Part shown: positions 1 to 13,492 of the stretch, piece by piece | Layout: every line of letters begins with the position of its first letter | How positions within the stretch are numbered: the first letter of the stretch is position 1 | From: Pampus argenteus | Lineage: Eukaryota > Chordata > Actinopteri > Scombriformes > Stromateidae | DNA length: 64,000 nucleotides | NCBI GenBank assembly: GCA_036937835.1 | Contig: CM072866.1 | Span: 13,648,001 to 13,712,000, forward strand | Reading direction: 5' to 3' | Program-made: the position numbers and the translations under genes | The notes under the pieces: generated by a model | Databases searched by the model: none | The model's input: the letters and a program-made list of their open reading frames with translations, nothing else | Told to the model about the DNA's origin: nothing

Positions 1-1144
1 GTGTACAGCAGTCATATGTTGAGGCAATATGGTTTCCTGACTGATGGTGAAAACCATCAGCAGACCGAAAATGTGAATGTGAGATGAAATTCATTAATGA
101 AGGGTTATTGTTTTATTTTACTTTTTCCACAGAATACATTTCTGCTGACTTAGACCATCTTGAACCATTTCTTTCCAATTTCAAAAAATATCAGCACTTC
201 AGAGATAGTTATGCACAGTGTCTGCATTTAGACAGTGTGGAGTGCTTTTGACAGACACCTTTTGACAGATTTTTTTTTTCTATTTTTCAAAATCTATTAA
301 TGCCCATAGTCTGCCTGTCTTTGTTTATAAATGAAAACTATATGCTGAATTCATTGACTAAATGTGGTGCTTTATGAGACTCACTTTTACTCACTTACTT
401 TCATATTATTGACACAAATGCAGTCTGGGCAGCACCTTTTCTCAGATGAACAGACCCTGACTCTGGTGTTTCCTGTATAGTACATTCCAGATCTCAAATG
501 CACAAAGGGTGGGTAGGGCAACACATTGACTCTGCAGGGAAAGAATGGATATCTCATCACCCTGCTTTCTTAAACTATGAGTCAGTATCCGTACATGCTT
601 GCAGGCCAACACTGCTACAGTACAGTAGGTCTCCACTTGATGAAAGTAGCACTATACAATTTGACTGAGCTAGGATTCAGAAGTGAGTTTTCAAAGTGAT
701 TCATGAACAACTAGCTAAAAATTTGGTTATAAGTTGGCAAGGTGTCTCCCTGATAGTTTGGTTGCATGTATTTTTAAGTACTCCTTTGCCTCTTTTCTTT
801 TTTTCTCTCTTGCTGTCTTTTCCCTCTCTATGAGGACAAACTCAGTGTTTTTTGTTCACTCCTGAGTGAGTTAAGCCTGTGGCAGAGAGACAGTATATTC
901 GTCATGCGAGGTGTGTAAGGAGATATGGTGTGTGATCCATGACTGTGCTGCCGGCAGTGTGCACGCTCAACGCTGCCAGCTAGTGTAAAGAGGCCAGAGG
1001 TAGAAAGTTGAATAGAGGGAGAAAAGTTTAGAACTGCATAAACAGGAGATGGAGTATTATTAAGTTGCTCCCTCCTTGTTTGTTTCACTTGTTTTCTAGT
1101 CTCTCTCTGTGTTCCTCCTGACCTGAAATTGGGGGTTAGATTGA

Positions 1145-1189
1145 GGATAGTGACGGACTAATGAGCCCCCTTTCCTGCAATTATCCTCC
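1145..1189 (+). repeat. 45-bp element, copy 1 of an inverted pair
   Basis: The sequence GGATAGTGACGGACTAATGA...CTGCAATTATCCTCC matches the reverse complement of 18212-18256 at 42 of 45 positions. It is not low-complexity and is not part of a recognised transposon. It contains an AATTA homeodomain-type core. Confidence 0.8.
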
Positions 1190-2279
1190 CTCTCCTATTC
1201 TCTCTCTCTCTCTGTTTTCCTCTCCCTCTCAAATTCTCTGTTTGGCTTTGTCTGTCCATCTCATTCACTGTCTTTTTCAACCTAATCACTCCATTTTCCT
1301 TTTTCCCAGTCTTCTGTTTCTTTGGGGGTTTTTTTTCTTGCCACCTTTTTAAAGAGTAGTGGTAAATCAAGGTGGCACTTTATTTTTAAAAGCAGCATAA
1401 TGGTCAGTTAGATAAGTGTAGTCTTAATTTGTGGTTGATTGCTATCTGAGATGTTGGATGGAAATGCTGCTTGTTAATAAAGAAAAAAATGCAGTGCTGT
1501 GCTCCCTTCCTCTCTGTTCCCACCTCTGTTTTCATTTGATTGGGTTTTTAATTCTGGCTTTATCTGTACTTCAGATAAAAATAGTTTTCACAATAGTTTT
1601 TTTTTGTTTATTTCACAACCAAGAATAGATTTTTTTTATTACATGTAATGTATTTTGGAAAGTATATTTTACTTACTATTGGACATGTGTTGGTTATCAG
1701 CATATTGGCAGTGACTCCTGGTATATAGGGTACTTCTTTTAGTCACTCACCTTGTGGTCTAAACTGCCTCTTGAACACAGGAGGACCTTTGTATATGTAT
1801 TAGTGTGTTTAACTGGAGGTGTTCATGAAACAGAACATGATTTCTTTTCCTTTCTTGGTGCCTGGCTGCTGTTTGTGTTTAGTTTGGTTGTGAGCCTGCT
1901 GTGTCTTCCTCCCCACTGCACCTTGACCATGAAACGGAGCATAATTGTCAGGGGTTTGGTTGCCCTTGAAGCTTTTTATTCCCGCAGTGCAACATATCTG
2001 TACAGACTGAACACCCCCACCCCACACTGTGACAGCCTTGTAAGCTATAGAGAGTTAAATTACTACATTAAAACAGGTTTTCCGTCATATTTGTTTGGCA
2101 TTTTTGTCTTTATGTGTGTTTAATGTCATAGTTGTGGAAATCTTGATTTTTATTTTTTTCCGTAAAACCTGTGACATTAACATAACATTTCCCTGCCGAA
2201 TCATGCTACTCGCTTTCAGTTGCATTGGCACCAGAGGTTAGAATGACAGGCTGGTTTACTGAGTCAGGTTAAAGCCCCT

Positions 2280-2455
2280 CTGGTGTCTGCAAGCACCCGA
2301 TATGCTTAAGTGGCCTTGAACAAGACATTGAATTCCTACCAGCTCCAGAGGTGCTCCTCTGTAACCAACCCTGACTTCCAACCCTACTGAGGAAAGCAAC
2401 TACAGTAATGAAATTTTAGAGGCAATCAATAAAGTATCACATTATTAGTAACTCT
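2280..2455 (+). mobile_element. SINE-like element tail, degraded
   Basis: The text TGGCCTTGAACAAGACATTG, then GCTCCAGAGGTGCTCCTCTG and a 3' end GCAATCAATAAAGTATCAC, resembles the 3' half of a common fish SINE (typically CCTTGAGCAAGACACTGAAC ... CAATCAATAAAGTATCA). No tRNA-derived head with A and B boxes was recognised. Assigned from memory of the pattern. Confidence 0.5.
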
Positions 2456-5400
2456 GAGCTTGTAGCGTGCTCTTTGGATGGTAAATGCCTCACACAGGTG
2501 CTAATGGGATGCTACCTCCAAGCTTAGCGCCAACTGCTTCACATCTTATCTTCTGTCATGTGCCAAGTAAAAGTCACTCTGGATGCTAAGTCCTTGCCTA
2601 GTGCACAGTGCTAACAAGTCCCAATCTGTGCTGATCCCTATTAATGTAGTAGGTCATGATCAGCCTAAAAACTACAACATACTGTGCAGCTGCCTCCCAT
2701 GTGGCCTAATGTTACTGCAGGGACAGCCCAATGACAGTCTGAGCAGGATGAGGAGGAAGATGAATGAGGGCCTGTATGTGACACATGTGTGGCTGTTGTT
2801 GATTAAAAGTTGTTGTAATTGCGGAGCTTAAAATGCCAGGTGGCGGATGTGTCCCGCTAATCCCCTATCTAATTTCGAGGTCCAGGGGTGAAGCTCTTAA
2901 TCCGTAACACACACATACGCTCACTCATAGTCTTGCAAACACTCATTCACATTCACCACCCGCCCCACCCTTTACACACTCTCACACTGCTTATGCACGT
3001 ATATATATTCTCTATGCATTCAAAGTTTTGATATTCCCAGAAAACTGTGCACTTATAAGCGAATGCTTTGAACAATTTATGGCAACAGTGCACCACACAC
3101 ACACACACACGTTTAACTTCATCAGTTTGGCCTCACCCAGTTTGTTTTTCTTTATGGGCTAGGCAACTGTATATACACATACATGCAAAACATCTTAATG
3201 CAAGTCAGTATCATTCTCTCAGTTTTTGGTTCTCTTTGTCCTTCTCTCTCCTGTGTTTATTTTTATGACTTCAGTGGCTTACCAGGGTTGTTGCAGCACA
3301 CTCGGGCCATATACAGTAAAGGTACACTTAAGATAAAAGAAAGTGTCACAGTGACAAGGAGATAAGAGGGTTGACTGGATGCTCCACCCTTTACCTCAGT
3401 TCACCCCTGCTTCGCTCCGCTCCACTGTATGTGGGTCAAGCTCACAGTGCACACAGTGGATAGCTACAGTATATCATGAGGAGGCCTCACTGGGGAGGGG
3501 GGTGTTACTGTCTACAATGATTATCTTTATATTTCTACTTTCTTACTTCTACTTCTTTTACGGTCTAGCTTTTATATTATTATGCCAGTTTAACTTTATA
3601 AAGTATGTCTCAGGGTGTTTGTTAGTAATCCTTCATCTGAATTTATATAAATGTACAACCTTAAAAATAATAAAATTATCTTTCTATTCACCGTTCAGTA
3701 ACAGGTTTGTGTGGGATTCTAAAACCTGTTGAACTTTCTCCCTTCTCTATTCAGCACAACATAGCTAAAACTTTGCCATCTCTCCCTACCGGTCTCCTCT
3801 TTCTACTTTCTTTGTCTTTCTCTCACCCTTCTGCCTCTTGGTGGCAGGTGTGGCGTCCATGTGTTTTAAGTATGTGTAATAGTTTACAGCCTAAGCTAAG
3901 AGGGGGAGTGAGAGAGGGAGGGAGGAGGAACCGTCTTGCCTGAGGCGTAGGGTCATCTCAGGTGAAATGTCTCTGTGGGCATGTGGGCAGGGCCTCAAAG
4001 AGAAGAGGGAGAGGTTGGAGCAGGAGTTTGTTGACACAGAAAGATAGAAAGTTTGTTGCTGATAGAGAGAGGAGGACAGATCAGGCACCCAGTCAATAAC
4101 TAATATTTATACATTCTTAGTACAAACTTAATCAAATATAGCACAAATTCCATCATTTAACTTGCATGGAGTTATAGGCGGCCAGGATGAAAGTCTTGAG
4201 AAGAAAAAAGGAAAGACGGGGAACAACTCCTTCTGGCCTCTGGCTGTACTGTGGATTCAGAAGGATTCCTAAAAAAGGAGAAATATGCATCCAAGTGATA
4301 CATTAAGTGACTGGGACAGTGTGAAATGTTGTGAATTCACTGTGACAGAAATGGGATCGATGCTCAAATTTGGAGCACAGAGAAAAGTGACTTGTCAGGG
4401 GACCTCTGTCAAAAAATAGGGGAGCTAACTTGGGGAGTAACTTTTAGAGAGAAAGAAGGAGTGAAAATAAACTGAGCGGAGAGGGGGAGGCGTGACAGAT
4501 GATTTCCCAAGTTCAGATATGAAAAGAGGGTGGAGGAAAAGATAGAGAAGAAGGGAGAGAAACAGAGAGAGAAGTGAGGAGGTGGCAAGAATGAGAAAGA
4601 AAGAGAAGCTGCAGAGAGAGGAGGAACGTAAGAGAAAGAGAGCTTTTCTGCAGGGCGGGTTTCCTGAGGTCACAGTACTGAATATCACAGAGGAATGTGG
4701 AATGCTGAATAGCTGCCAATGCAAACACACCGGCCGCACCACCGCCGCCCCCAATGGCTGTCAAGGGCTGCTTTATATATACACAAAGACACACAAACAT
4801 GCAGTCATATATGTGCCTGAGCATATGTACAGTCACACAGAATGCCCAGCACACACTGAGATTGGATATACTCCACATATAATCAAACAGCAAAAATGAG
4901 CCCAGTGCACACACATACTTTTACTTGTAGAAACATCCATGCTGTCAGCACCTGCAGAAGATGTAATTTTTTGTAACTGTAGCTGACGGCACAGAGCTAT
5001 GATGATCAGAGACCAAGTTTCCCTAACTTTTAACTGCAGTTTTCTACAGCCATAATTATTCAACTGGGATATTCTTGCTATCAAATGAGTGTTATCCAGA
5101 AATGTTTTCATTAGTTTGTGTGTGTATGTAGAAGGAACATTATAATGGACCGTGACAGCATAGCTGGAATGCAGGGAGCTGCAAGTTATTACAGCTGTGA
5201 CACACACACACAAATACACACATGTATAGACACAGACATGTACAGTTGCACACGGAGTGAAAGACTGATTTACTGCAGGTTGGACTAACATGTTAAAACA
5301 CAATCACACATACACTTATCCAGTGAATCATATGCCATGCACACACATGCTAAACCAGCGTTTGATGTTTTGTCAAGGACTTAGGTTATATCCGCCTTCG

Positions 5401-5856
5401 GCTAAAAATAAATGCTTGAAAGATGTAGAGGATAGATCACCTTTGAAAAATTCACTTCAAGTACAAATGATGAAAAGGAGAGCGAAAAGTGCTCATCCAA
5501 GGGCCAAGAAACTGTATTTGTCCTCCACATTAATGCCAAAGACAAATGAGAATCATTTTGAACATTTGCAATTGATTGACTCAAGGAGAAGCTGCAAAAC
5601 AGACGCATAGACTAAAACAGGTTCAACAGGATAAAGGATGGACCACCGAAGAAGATGCACAGAGAGTGGAGATGGGAGTGTCTTTGTGAACGCTTTAGTT
5701 TGAGTGCATATATGTATGCCAATGATTTACTTGTATACTCCTGCTCATGGGTCCCTATAAAAGTTAACAAGACAAATTTCTATGCATCTATCCAATCTTG
5801 TTTTTCTAGCTGTTGTAAATTTAGAGGCTGCTGAATGTGCATCCCACCTTTTTCTA

Positions 5857-5863
5857 GTGTGTG

Positions 5864-5895
<32 letters not shown>

Positions 5896-5932
5896 TACGT
5901 GCGTGCATGAGTAAGTAAGTAAGTAAGTAAGA
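5857..5932. repeat. (GTGC)n then (GTAA)n microsatellite
   Basis: Two adjacent tetranucleotide arrays that differ in two positions of the unit. Confidence 0.95.
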
Positions 5933-6938
5933 GAGCACGGTGGGGGGTATGTTTGGCTGTGTCCTTTTCTCCTCCTCTGTCACCCTCCCTCTGTCTCGGA
6001 GCATGCCAGGGTCAGAGGTCATAACAACTGAGCCACTTTGTCGTTCTTTGATGTGGTTTACCACACAGATGTGTGCACACACATGCGCTCATGCACACAC
6101 ACATACACACACCAAGGTCAAGTCAAGACAAACAGCACTCACACGTAGGGCCCTGTGCCTCCGTTTGCTCTCTCTCAAGGTGCTGACAGCCAAGGAGAAA
6201 AAAACAAGACCAGGGTTTTTCTGTGCGGGTCTCTGGACTTTGATGTGCTCTTCTGTTTGCCACATGCTCTTTAGCAGGTTAGACAACAGCCCTCAGGCAA
6301 CATGGATGCACGCTGTGTCCAAGAAGAGCAGGTGTAAAGATAAAATATTATATATTCAAATGGGAAATATAGAGAGGATTATAGCTGCAAACCTTTAGTA
6401 AAAAAAACCTCATCTTGGTATTCTACCAGTGAGCATATTTTTGGATCTTTACATCAGAGTTTGGAAAAAATTTATTTAGCAACATTTTGTCCAACTGGGA
6501 CTCTTTCATATCATAATGTTTGATTTTCTTAAGGCTGTCAGTCATTTTCTAAAAGTATGCCGGTTCTGTGTGGATTTGTGTGCTTTTACTCACGCCACAG
6601 GAGTTTAAATGAGCTCATTTAATTTGTGTGCGTTTGTATGCACACATATGTGTTTGTTTATGTGGTCTGTCACACATGTCCAACCAGCATGCGTGTGTGT
6701 GTGTGTGTTTGTGTTTTTCATTCTGTCCACACCCTGTCATCTCCCTCCTTCTCTCCTCCATCTCTCTGTTCTTTCCTTACTTAGCTGTGCAGTTGAGAGA
6801 GGCAGGCCCAGAGTCAAAAGTGCAAGTGTGCCGCTTGGCTGGTGACTCATCGAGAGGCAGATTTCCCCCCACTGTTTGTAAATATGTGGTTACCCTAATT
6901 GAACACAGCTCTAGTTCCTAACAACTTTCATTTCTTCT

Positions 6939-6942
<4 letters not shown>

Positions 6943-6983
<41 letters not shown>

Positions 6984-7005
6984 TGAGAATGAGAATGAGA
7001 ATGAG
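6943..7005. repeat. (GT)n-(GA)n-(GAGAAT)n compound repeat
   Basis: About 31 bases of GT, then GA, then three GAGAAT-like hexamers. Confidence 0.95.
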
Positions 7006-10000
7006 TGGAGCAGGAGACACATGTCACGTATACACACATCATTGTACTTGAATCACACATATCACAGGTACAGAGGTCCACTGGCGCACACATATAATCT
7101 AATTATTATTGTGAGGTAAAGAAGGTCCCTGCACCTCCATTCGTTTCTCTGTCACATGCACACACACCCACAAACAGAGCGACTTTAACTTTTCTTCATA
7201 ATTACAGGCTGTCAGATCCTAGTCTAGAGGCTGTGGTTTGGCTGGCCCTCCTCTCCCTCCATTAAGACACTAAGCAGCGTGTGTCACTCAGCACTTGGAC
7301 GGCTCCTCTCCAGAGGTGGCAGCAGGGGTCCAATAAATGTACTTTCACACAAACACACCCTCTCTCACACACACACTTAGAGGTGTTAGCGAGGGACTTG
7401 TAAATGTTTTCCTTGAGGACTCTGTATGGGTGGCACTGGCATTGCTACTGCCAACAACCTCAACTCATCTCTGACCATTTTATCCCAACTCATATATATA
7501 TTACTTGTATTAACTTCAACTGCTTTAAAAACCAAGTTGATGTATTTTTAACCTAACCTTACCTTATCAAAAGCAACCTACATTTAACTAAACCAAACTG
7601 AACAGCAAACTATCCTGAGATTTTGATTCCGTCAAATTCTAATTGCACCTTATTGAGAAAAAAAAATCTCTTTTCTGTCATTGTCTGTGACACAGTTACT
7701 TGCAAACTTGCAATAAACTTTGAAGGTTTTAATACTAATGAAAACATCAAAATGTGATTCATTATAGTTGATAAGCAGTACTAAGTGCAGTCATCTGCTA
7801 ATATGACCCTTTAACTCAAAAAATAATTTAACTAATCTGCATGTTAATTGTAGACCCAAAAGTACCCTTCATTGAATTCATCTCCGTTAACCCCACATTT
7901 TTTCTTTCCTTACCATCTCTACACAGACTTTGTAATTTCATGTTTAAACTTAAATAGTTTTAAAAGAACTAATTAGATTATGTCTTCCTTCATAAGCCCA
8001 GAAGCAACTTGTACAAAATTAGACTTTATCCTTTTTTTACTTCTCAACCTGTTTTTTTTACCTGTAGTCATGACTTTACTTAATGATCCATGAGCTTGTC
8101 AGTAAACAAACTGATTTTCCCCAGATTTAAGCTCATTGACTTCATCCCGTGCAAATCTAGAAGGTGGTCTGTGGTGGAAAATCCTATATAATTTTTCTCA
8201 TAGCTCCTTGATCTTAATCTTTGGCTTCTTTTTACTTTCTTTTAGTATTTTGGAAATATACTAGCTTTACCTTATTTTGTTTGAGTTATGAAATTATCAC
8301 CTTAGTGCTTTCCTTGTTACCCACATATTTTAATAAGGTTTTGAATTTAAATTTTAGGTTTGATGTTTCCGCAGCCAAACAGCTTCTTTGTTTCAACCTT
8401 TAACAGCTCAAGCTGTCTTATCACCAATATTAAAATAAATAAAATAAATAATGAATTAAAAGAACGCATACAGTACATCCACAGAAGTCCAAGAACAACA
8501 TAAAAGCATCTACAATGTTTTCTCAGAACAGTTGCATGAAGTTAAATGTTAAATGATGAAGTTAATGAAGTTAAAGGATGTTAAAGTCAGCACATTTGGT
8601 TGTATTTTCCTAATTAACATGTCCAATATTGGGTCTTTGTAAATCTTACATGTGTCATAATCATTACTCTGTTGGACGTATTTTGAGTTCCTGACCCCTG
8701 ATGACTCCATTACATCAGCTTCAAGTGCTTAGACTGTCACCTGCAGCTCCATCTGTAGCCGTCAGTGTACCTAATTAGAGTTTGATTTGATTTACCTCAG
8801 CTGACACTTATCTCAACCAAACATTTAGGGTCATGCCACTCTCAGCTCTAGCAGTGGTCTGATCTCTCTGTGAGCTTGCAAACCCTGACTAAATGGTGTG
8901 TATGTGGCAGAGCCATATTAGCATTAGAATCTCTGGCCTAGTCTGTGTTGGTAATGGCCGATTAATCGACTGGTGACGATATCAGAGCTACCCTCAGTCC
9001 TAAAGCAGCTTAGCCTCTCCAGGGCACAACCAGAACACCCTGTATTTGTGTGTGTTTGTGTAACACTGTACTGTTGTAGTAGACTTCCCCATATCAAAGT
9101 ACAACAGAGAAATAAGCGTACCTACTGTATGACACATATAATTCCATTACATGTAGAAGAGGGAAAGAACTGTGCTGAAGTCTGCAGTATGATTAGAGGC
9201 ATATGATCGAAAAGCAATATGGAGAAAAGAGTCTGACTGAGGGAAACAGATGCAGCTGTGCAGACAGACTCAAATAAGCACACACGCACACACAACTGCC
9301 GTGACAGTAAACACAGTTTAAATCCACTCTGGGATTACAAATCCACTTATAGTGGGTCAACTTGACTATGTCAGCTGCAGATCCCACACTGATCCTGCTG
9401 CCCTTCCGCACTGCTTCATGTTGCATATTTGAAACAACTCATATGAACATGATAAATTCCCAAGTGGTGAGATGCTACACACATGCACATCCTGTAGACT
9501 GTAGTGCATTATAGTCAACCTACTTCCTGTGCAGGTTGCATATGTTTAGATCTTGCAGTGTGTTGGACCTCAGAACTGTTTGAAGTGTTTCAGTTTAGTA
9601 TTCTGAGTGTTAGATTGAATGTAAATGGCCAAAGAGTAGACCAAATGAGAGAGTAGCAGCAAAGAGAGCAGAGCTTTTGTATCCACGTTTTTGTATAAGT
9701 GGGGATGAATGAAGGAGTACATCATCTGAATGAGTAATGACACATATGATATTCACTTTAATCACATCTGTTTATGTGATTTCATCTCCCTCCATTCCCA
9801 TTGGACCTCCCCTAGTTCTTGGAATGGACCGCAGCATGGTCTGCCAAAAATAATTGCTTGTTTGCTGCTATTTACCTAAATCTGTCAAAGAGGCACTGTT
9901 GGAGCCTATGCTGTTATGGTTCTCTTTTGCTCCATGTATATGTGTGTCTGCAGAGTACACAAGGATGTGCCAATGTGTGTAATGTTCTATACTGCTCTCT

Positions 10001-10048
10001 CAGTTGTGTGTGAGAGTCATATGTATCCAGGCATCCCCAGCCAGTGGA

Positions 10049-10051
<3 letters not shown>

Positions 10052-10095
<44 letters not shown>

Positions 10096-10150
10096 ACTCA
10101 CTCACTCACTCACTCACTCACTCACTCACTCGCACACACGCACACACACA
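10052..10150. repeat. (CT)n-(CACT)n-(CA)n compound repeat
   Basis: CT dinucleotides (to about 10093) pass into nine or so CACT units and then CA. A 19-base A run follows at 10269-10287. Confidence 0.95.
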
Positions 10151-13100
10151 GCCAGAGCCAACCAGCCAGGGAGTGTGAGACGCCTCAATATCTCTCTCAG
10201 TGAGTAGAAACCTGGCAGAGGCACTGGGTTCATCTCAACGTCTCTCTGTGTGAGACCAGAGGCCTATGAAAAAAAAAAAAAAAAAAATACACCCTCAGAA
10301 TATAACGCAGACACACGCATACACACATGCTACACACAAACATAGTGCCTGAGTGAAGTGAAGAAGTGTCAGACGGGGGTGTCGGGGGGGATTTGTGTGG
10401 TTTGGATGTTTGCCTTTGTCAGATGAGCGATGTCATTTTTCCCCCTACTTTATGAAAGATGATGGAGGGGGAGAGTGAGTGGTCAGAGAGCATGCAAGGT
10501 GAAAGGATGCCAGGCAGATGTCAACTCACACCTTCCCTCCCTTTTTCTTCATCTGCTTTCTTCATTCTCTGTCTCCGTCTCTCTTCATCACCCCCCCTCC
10601 CCCTTCTCTCTCTTTCTAGCTCTCTCATCTTTTCTCTTTCACATCGGGGTCTGGAGGCATCACAGAATGTTCCCAGCTGGAACGGGGTCTGAAAGCATCC
10701 AGGGATATATCAGTTATTATTAAACCTGCTCTGCAATTGCCAAATACCTCATCACTCATGTGCGTGCACATACACATACGCACACACACCTGGCATAGTG
10801 AAGCAACCACTTTTCTCACAGAAAAAAAGAACAAAAAATACCCTTCTGATTAGAAGTTGAAGAGATTGTCGTAAATCTTCCCCTTTGTGATGGCAAAATG
10901 GTAAACACATGTCAAAGCTGTCTCCTCAGACTGTAGGACTTGCAGAGCGCCTCTTTGGAAGTCTTCAGCATTACAATAATGATTCCACCACACCCAGCGG
11001 CCAAACCTTTTCCTTACCCATACTAGACATATACAGTCAATCACAAGCTCATTAAATACCAATACTCGCTGCTTTTTGATAAAGATATTAGACACGGTGT
11101 GAGTGTGTTAGTGAATGTCACATACTTATACTGCTATAGTATGGACTTCAGATTTTATAACGCGCATCTAAAAGCATGTAAGTGCATGAGGAGCATTTGA
11201 TTTATGATATATTCTGGTTTTAGGTCATTGAAGTAACTGGCAAGATTAATACAAGTCACCGCAGATGTTCATATATAGATCAATAACTCAATAGTGTTTT
11301 TAAATGTTTTAATGTTTTCCAGATCTGTCTGTCATAAGGCCTTTTGCTTATAGCTTATAGCTTATAGTGTATTGTTTCCACCTGCTCCCTCCACCGCTCT
11401 TGGCTATAGCTGCACACACTTAGCGAAGTTAGAAAGTTCGACAGGCTTGCTTTTCTCCCTCCAGGAGAATACTTTTGCTACCATTCTTTTTATTTTATTT
11501 TTTTTAAAATAACAAAAACAGGATGAAAAACAACTTCCACAGAACAACATCTATCATAGCAGGCATGAAGCCAATGTGTATGTTGCAGTTTCAGTGTGCC
11601 ATTAGGTTGTAGAGTCTGCCTGTTAATCACTCGACACCAGCAGAAATTAACAGAACATGTTGTCTAGTGTTTTCTCAATTAGGCTATTTCTGTTGGTCAT
11701 GGTAACAATTCATTTTAAGGTAGACTCTACATTGTGATGTATTTAATCAATTAAAAATCAAATGTGAATTTAAAGTGTGCAGCACAGCAGGATGTGAGAC
11801 AGTATAAAATGCACACAGTCAAAAGAAATTGGAATAAAAATCTGATTTGAACAGGATTGATTTTTCTTTTGCATTGCATTTATGTATTCAAATTATTCAT
11901 GGGAACTGGGGAAAAAATCCCAAATAAGAGATTATAATTTTAATTTGCATCTGAGATTGAATTTGAACTTGATCCTGAGCCTGAACTCAAACTTGAACGG
12001 GTCAAAGCCAGTTGGCAGCCTCCCCTCCCCCCACTACTTGTAGCTCACTCTCCCTCTGTGTTGGGATTAAGGAGCGGTGGCGGCATCAAAGGCCTGTCAC
12101 CACTAGAGTTAATGGAGCATCACACATGTATTCACACACACAGACAGTCATGAGAGACAGGTCCTGCAACTTGAGATGGGGGTATTTGTAGATTTGGGAT
12201 GGGGATATTAACTGCATAGAAAGGAAGGAGCGAATGTTACAGAAAGGGTTATAGGGCATGGTAAGCATAGCATGTGTTAAAATGAAATGAAATGAAATGT
12301 TACAGTATGGTTTTGAAGTTTATGTGTGCAAGCATACATGTGTGGAAAAGCTAAAGCAGGGAGAGGTCATGCTTAGAGGTTAGATTCTTTAAGGGTACAT
12401 GTGGGAAGTTTGCAATCATAAGAGGGAATTGAAGAGAGGCACTTGTTAAACATAAAGCTTAATGTCATGCTTGCTTACACTTCAAACAGACAGCCCCCAT
12501 ACTCACTGGAGAGAAATGTAGCCTATACTGTTATCAGACTCATACATGCTGCAGGCAGCCATACATTATATACATAACCACATACAATGACATGCACCTT
12601 CCTGAATGCTTCCTGAAATATAGGCACACACACACATACGGACAGAGCTGGGTTAACAGGGTACAGTTCCTGTTGCTTCCCTGATCAAACAATGGCAGCT
12701 CTATTATAGGCCTGACAAGTCAGACTGTGCCAAGAGGGAGAAAGACAGAGAGAGAGAGAGAGACTAAAAAATACAGAGGGTAAAGGAAAGGGAGCAGACA
12801 GAGCGATAGAAGGGGCAGCCGGTTGAAGAAAAGCAAAACAGGCTTGGCAGAAAAAAGGCACTGAGAAAGAAAGAGATCCTCTTACATACAGGACATACTG
12901 TAGAGCCCTCCAGGGTTTTATCTCTATAGACATTGCAAAACAGAAAGTGTATTTGATTACCTGAATCCAAACTACCACCTGCAAGGAAGAACGAAGATGA
13001 GCCTGTAATTGCATGTCTGCATTTGCAAGTGTTGTGTGCTTGTTTATGAGTTCACGTGGGTTTGTGCATGTGTCTGTGCACATGTCTGTGTGTATTCCTG

Positions 13101-13452
13101 TTGGCGCTCCTCTCCAATGTGTTGCACATCAGTAAGTGGCCAGCCAGTGCTTTGTCCCCCTCAGTTTGACACCAGTGTGTACAGAGCATCCTGTAAGGAC
13201 ACAACCTCTGCTTGGAACAAGCCACCCCTGTGTTTCCCCCTCCTCAATCTCCTCCTCCTACTCCTTCTGCATATCCTGCCTGCCCCGTCTCTCCAGGAAA
13301 CGCTCCTCCTCCCTCCCTTCCTTCCTCCCTCCCTCCCTACTCACCCCACTTCACTGCTGTCTGGGCCTTTATCACTCCTCTGCCTCCTTCCTCTTTCTAT
13401 CTATCTGCTAGGATGAAAGAGTCAGTGAGGGAGCATTGCCTATGTGCATAAT

Positions 13453-13456
<4 letters not shown>

Positions 13457-13490
<34 letters not shown>
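13457..13490. repeat. (GT)n microsatellite
   Basis: About 17 uninterrupted GT units. Confidence 0.95.

Positions 13491-13492
<2 letters not shown>

Noticed and set aside
1752..2123. 123-codon open frame on the plus strand
   Set aside because: Hydrophobic, low-complexity text without a recognisable domain or flanking splice signals. A frame of this length is expected by chance in T-rich intron sequence.
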